DNA of 64,000 nucleotides, from NCBI RefSeq assembly GCF_006716445.1, contig NZ_VFPA01000001.1, positions 3,275,525 to 3,339,524 on the forward strand, read 5' to 3'. Positions 22,501-25,500 of this stretch are shown here, piece by piece (the stretch's first letter is position 1; each line of letters opens with the position of its first letter). The position numbers were made by a program, and so were the translations under genes. The notes under the pieces are model-generated. The model searched no databases. It was not told where the DNA came from and was given only the letters and a program-made list of their open reading frames with translations. This DNA is from Pseudonocardia kunmingensis (GTDB lineage Bacteria > Actinomycetota > Actinomycetes > Mycobacteriales > Pseudonocardiaceae).

Positions 22501-25500
22501 GGCGTCCGGCATGCAGACGCGGCCGCGCCAGGCGGCGTGGACCTCGGCGATCGGCGCGTACGTCCTCACCGCCGGGCTGGGTCTCGTGCGGGCATTCGGG
22601 CTGGCGGCCAACCCCTGGTGGCTCGTACCCGTCGCGATGGCGATCGGGGTCGGGATCGCCGCTGCGATCCTGCAGAAGAAGGACACCGGGCGGACGCGGG
22701 TGTTCAAGGCGATGATCACCGGGGCGCTGTCGGCGGGCGTGGCGTTCGTGGTGGGGCTGCTCGGTACCGCGGTCGGCCCCGGCGCGACCCGGGAGCTCGT
22801 CGCCACGCTCGTGATCGCCACGGTGGTCTACGGCGCGCCGAGCGTGATCGCGGAGTACGTGAACGTCTGGGTCGGGCGCGCCATGGCGCCGTTCGCGAAG
22901 AGCCGGGCCGAGCGCGAGGCGCGGAAGGCCGCGGCCGCCGACGGGCACAGCGACCGGCAGCGGAGCTGGTACTTCGCCTGGCTCGACTACAAGAACTTCT
23001 CGCCCGTCGACACCCGGCTGCTCGCGCGCAAGGCGCTGGACCCGGTGCTGGCGGGGCTCGCGGCGGTGGTGGTCAACCTGGCCTGGATGGAGCGCGCGTG
23101 GGTGCTGGCGAACGACGGCTCGCTCACCGTGGTGCTCGGTCGCTTCGCGGCGATGGCCACGACCGTGTGGCTGATCGGGAAGCTGCTGCGCGACCCCGAC
23201 GAGGTCGCGAGCGGCTTCTACGGCTTCCGCAGCTCGCGGGCCCTGCGGTTGCCGAGCCGGGCGCCCTGGTGGTCGGTGGCGACCGGTGGCCGGCTGCACC
23301 ACCGGGCGGCGCACCACGGACGCGACCTCGAGCGGGCGCTGGAGCAGTTCGGGTTGTCCCGCCGCACGCGCGACCGGGGCCTGGCCCACGACCTGGCCGC
23401 GCTGCTGTGGGACCGGATGACGGCCCCGGTCCACGAGCCGCTGCCCGAGTGGGACCCGCTGCCCGCGGAGATCGACGGTGCGCTGGCCCGCGAGCGGGCC
23501 GCGGCGCAGCGGCGGCGGGACCAGCACGTCGAGACGATCGCGCTGGTGGTGCCGGTCCTCGCCGCGGACCCGGGCACGATGGTGCGGGTCGCCGACCGGC
23601 TGCGCCGCGCGGGGCGCACTGCCGACGCCGCCGTCCTGGACTTCCAGCGGATGCTCGCCCAGGAGCTGTGGGCGCAGTTCACCGCGGCGCGGCCGGAGCC
23701 GGACGCCACGCCCGTGCCGGAGCACCGGACCTGGGCCGAGCAGCTGGCGCGGGCGCTGGCCGAGCGCGCCGAGCTGCGGGCGGACTACCTCGCGGGTCCG
23801 CGCAAGGAGCTGCTCGAGCACATCAAGCGCTACCACCTGGACGCCGACCGCGGCAACGAGTGGAACGCCCGGTACGCCCGGGCGCAGCTGCGGGCGCTGG
23901 AGTTCGAGCGGCAGGGCATGAGCAAGCCGCGGCGTGAGCCGCTGGAGGCCGTCGCGCAGCTGGCCGACCAGCGGGCGCGCAGCGTCGGGATCGCCGCCGC
24001 CACCGAGCAGTGGGGGATCGAGAGCCGCGACCCCGCCGCGAGCACGGAGCGGCTGGTCCGGATGCAGCAGCTCGAAGCGGGGATGCGGGTGCTGGGCTCC
24101 GCGGCGCTGCTCGCGATCGAGGCCGAGCTCAGCGCGACCCAGCGGAGCTGGGACCGCAAGCGCTGGCGGGCCGCGATGGCCGCGGCAGGCACCTCGGCGA
24201 GCCCGCAGCCGGTGACCCTGCTGGACCGGCTGCTGCTGGTCGCCGGCCGCCGCGGCACGGTCTCCGCCGCCCACCTGGAGGCGCAGTACGACGGCACCGG
24301 GTGGGCCGAGGCCCTCACCGCGCTGGTCGAGGCGGGCGCGCTGGAGACCGTCGACGGCGGGTACCGCGCCGCGGCCGACCTGAGGTCGCTGTGGCGGGCG
24401 GCCGCGCCGCGGCTGCGGCGCGCCGTGCGCTCCGGGGTGACCGAGCTGCCCGGCGGCACGGCGGTCGCCCCGCTACTGGTCGAACGGCCCGCGGGCGGCG
24501 AGCCGCAGGAGCGGCGCGACGCCGTGGCTGCGCTGCTCGACGTGCTGCGCAACGGTGACCTCGCCTTCCGGCACTGGCGCGACGGGTGGATCGACGACGC
24601 CGGCTCCACCTGGCGGCGGCTGACGGCGCTCGGGCACCGGCACGGGCCCGGCCGGCGCGACTGGCCGCTGCCCGCGGGCCGCTCCACGCCGCCCGTCCGC
24701 GTCGCCCGCGGCCTGGGCGAGCTGGTCGCGCAGCGGTGGCGGCACCGGGTCGAGCCCGGCAGGCAGCGCCGCGCCCTGCGGAACCGGCTGCGCACCGCCG
24801 ACGCCGCCGACCGGCTCTACGTCCGGGCGCGCCGGGCCGCGGAGTTCCTCGCCGACCAGCGGCCCGACGTCTCGCTGCGGCCGGAGGCGACGGACCTGCT
24901 GCACGCCGCCCGCGTCGTCGAGGTCGAGGCGTACGCCCGGCTGGGCGAGGACCGCGGGCGGGCCGCGGACGCGCTCGCCGCCGTCGGGTCGTACCCGCAC
25001 CAGGTCGACCGGACCCTGAGCGCCACCGACGCGGCCCTCGCGCACGCTCCGGGCGCCGACCCGCTGCCGCCCACGGCCGAGCACTGGCTGAAGGAGATCA
25101 CGCGGGAGCTGGACGCCGCCCGCGCCCGGCTGGACGGCCTGCACCCCGGCCCCGGGCGGGACCGGGCCCTGGACGAGGCCCGGCTGTCGCTGGCCCGCCA
25201 CGCGATCGACCGCGACTACGGGTGGGCGTCGCAGCTGCACCGCACCATGGGCGGCTGGAACGTCATGGAAGCCGCCCGCGCCGCGGCGTCGCGGCTGCGC
25301 GCCGCGCACCCGGACCTGTTCCGCGCGCCCGCCGCCCCGGAGCCGGGGCACTCACCGGTCGTCCCGCACCGGGACCGGGTCGAGCACCCCTACGGCGACG
25401 AGGGCGTGCGCGGTCCGGGAATGGCCGCGGAGACCCGGCGCGGCCGCGGCAACCGCACCAACCAGGACGCCGCCACCCTCGCGACGCTGCCGGACGGCGC

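Noticed and set aside
16339..23937. A 2,532-codon plus-strand frame in another phase inside the giant gene
   Set aside because: Arginine/glycine-rich with no motif; a GC-bias artefact overlapping conserved SecA motifs in the true frame.
15992..24274. A 2,760-codon open frame on the minus strand, antisense to the giant gene
   Set aside because: It contains no recognisable domain, is rich in Arg, Gly, Pro, Gln and His, and mirrors the GC-skewed codon positions of the plus-strand gene. The SecA and membrane motifs are in the plus frame.
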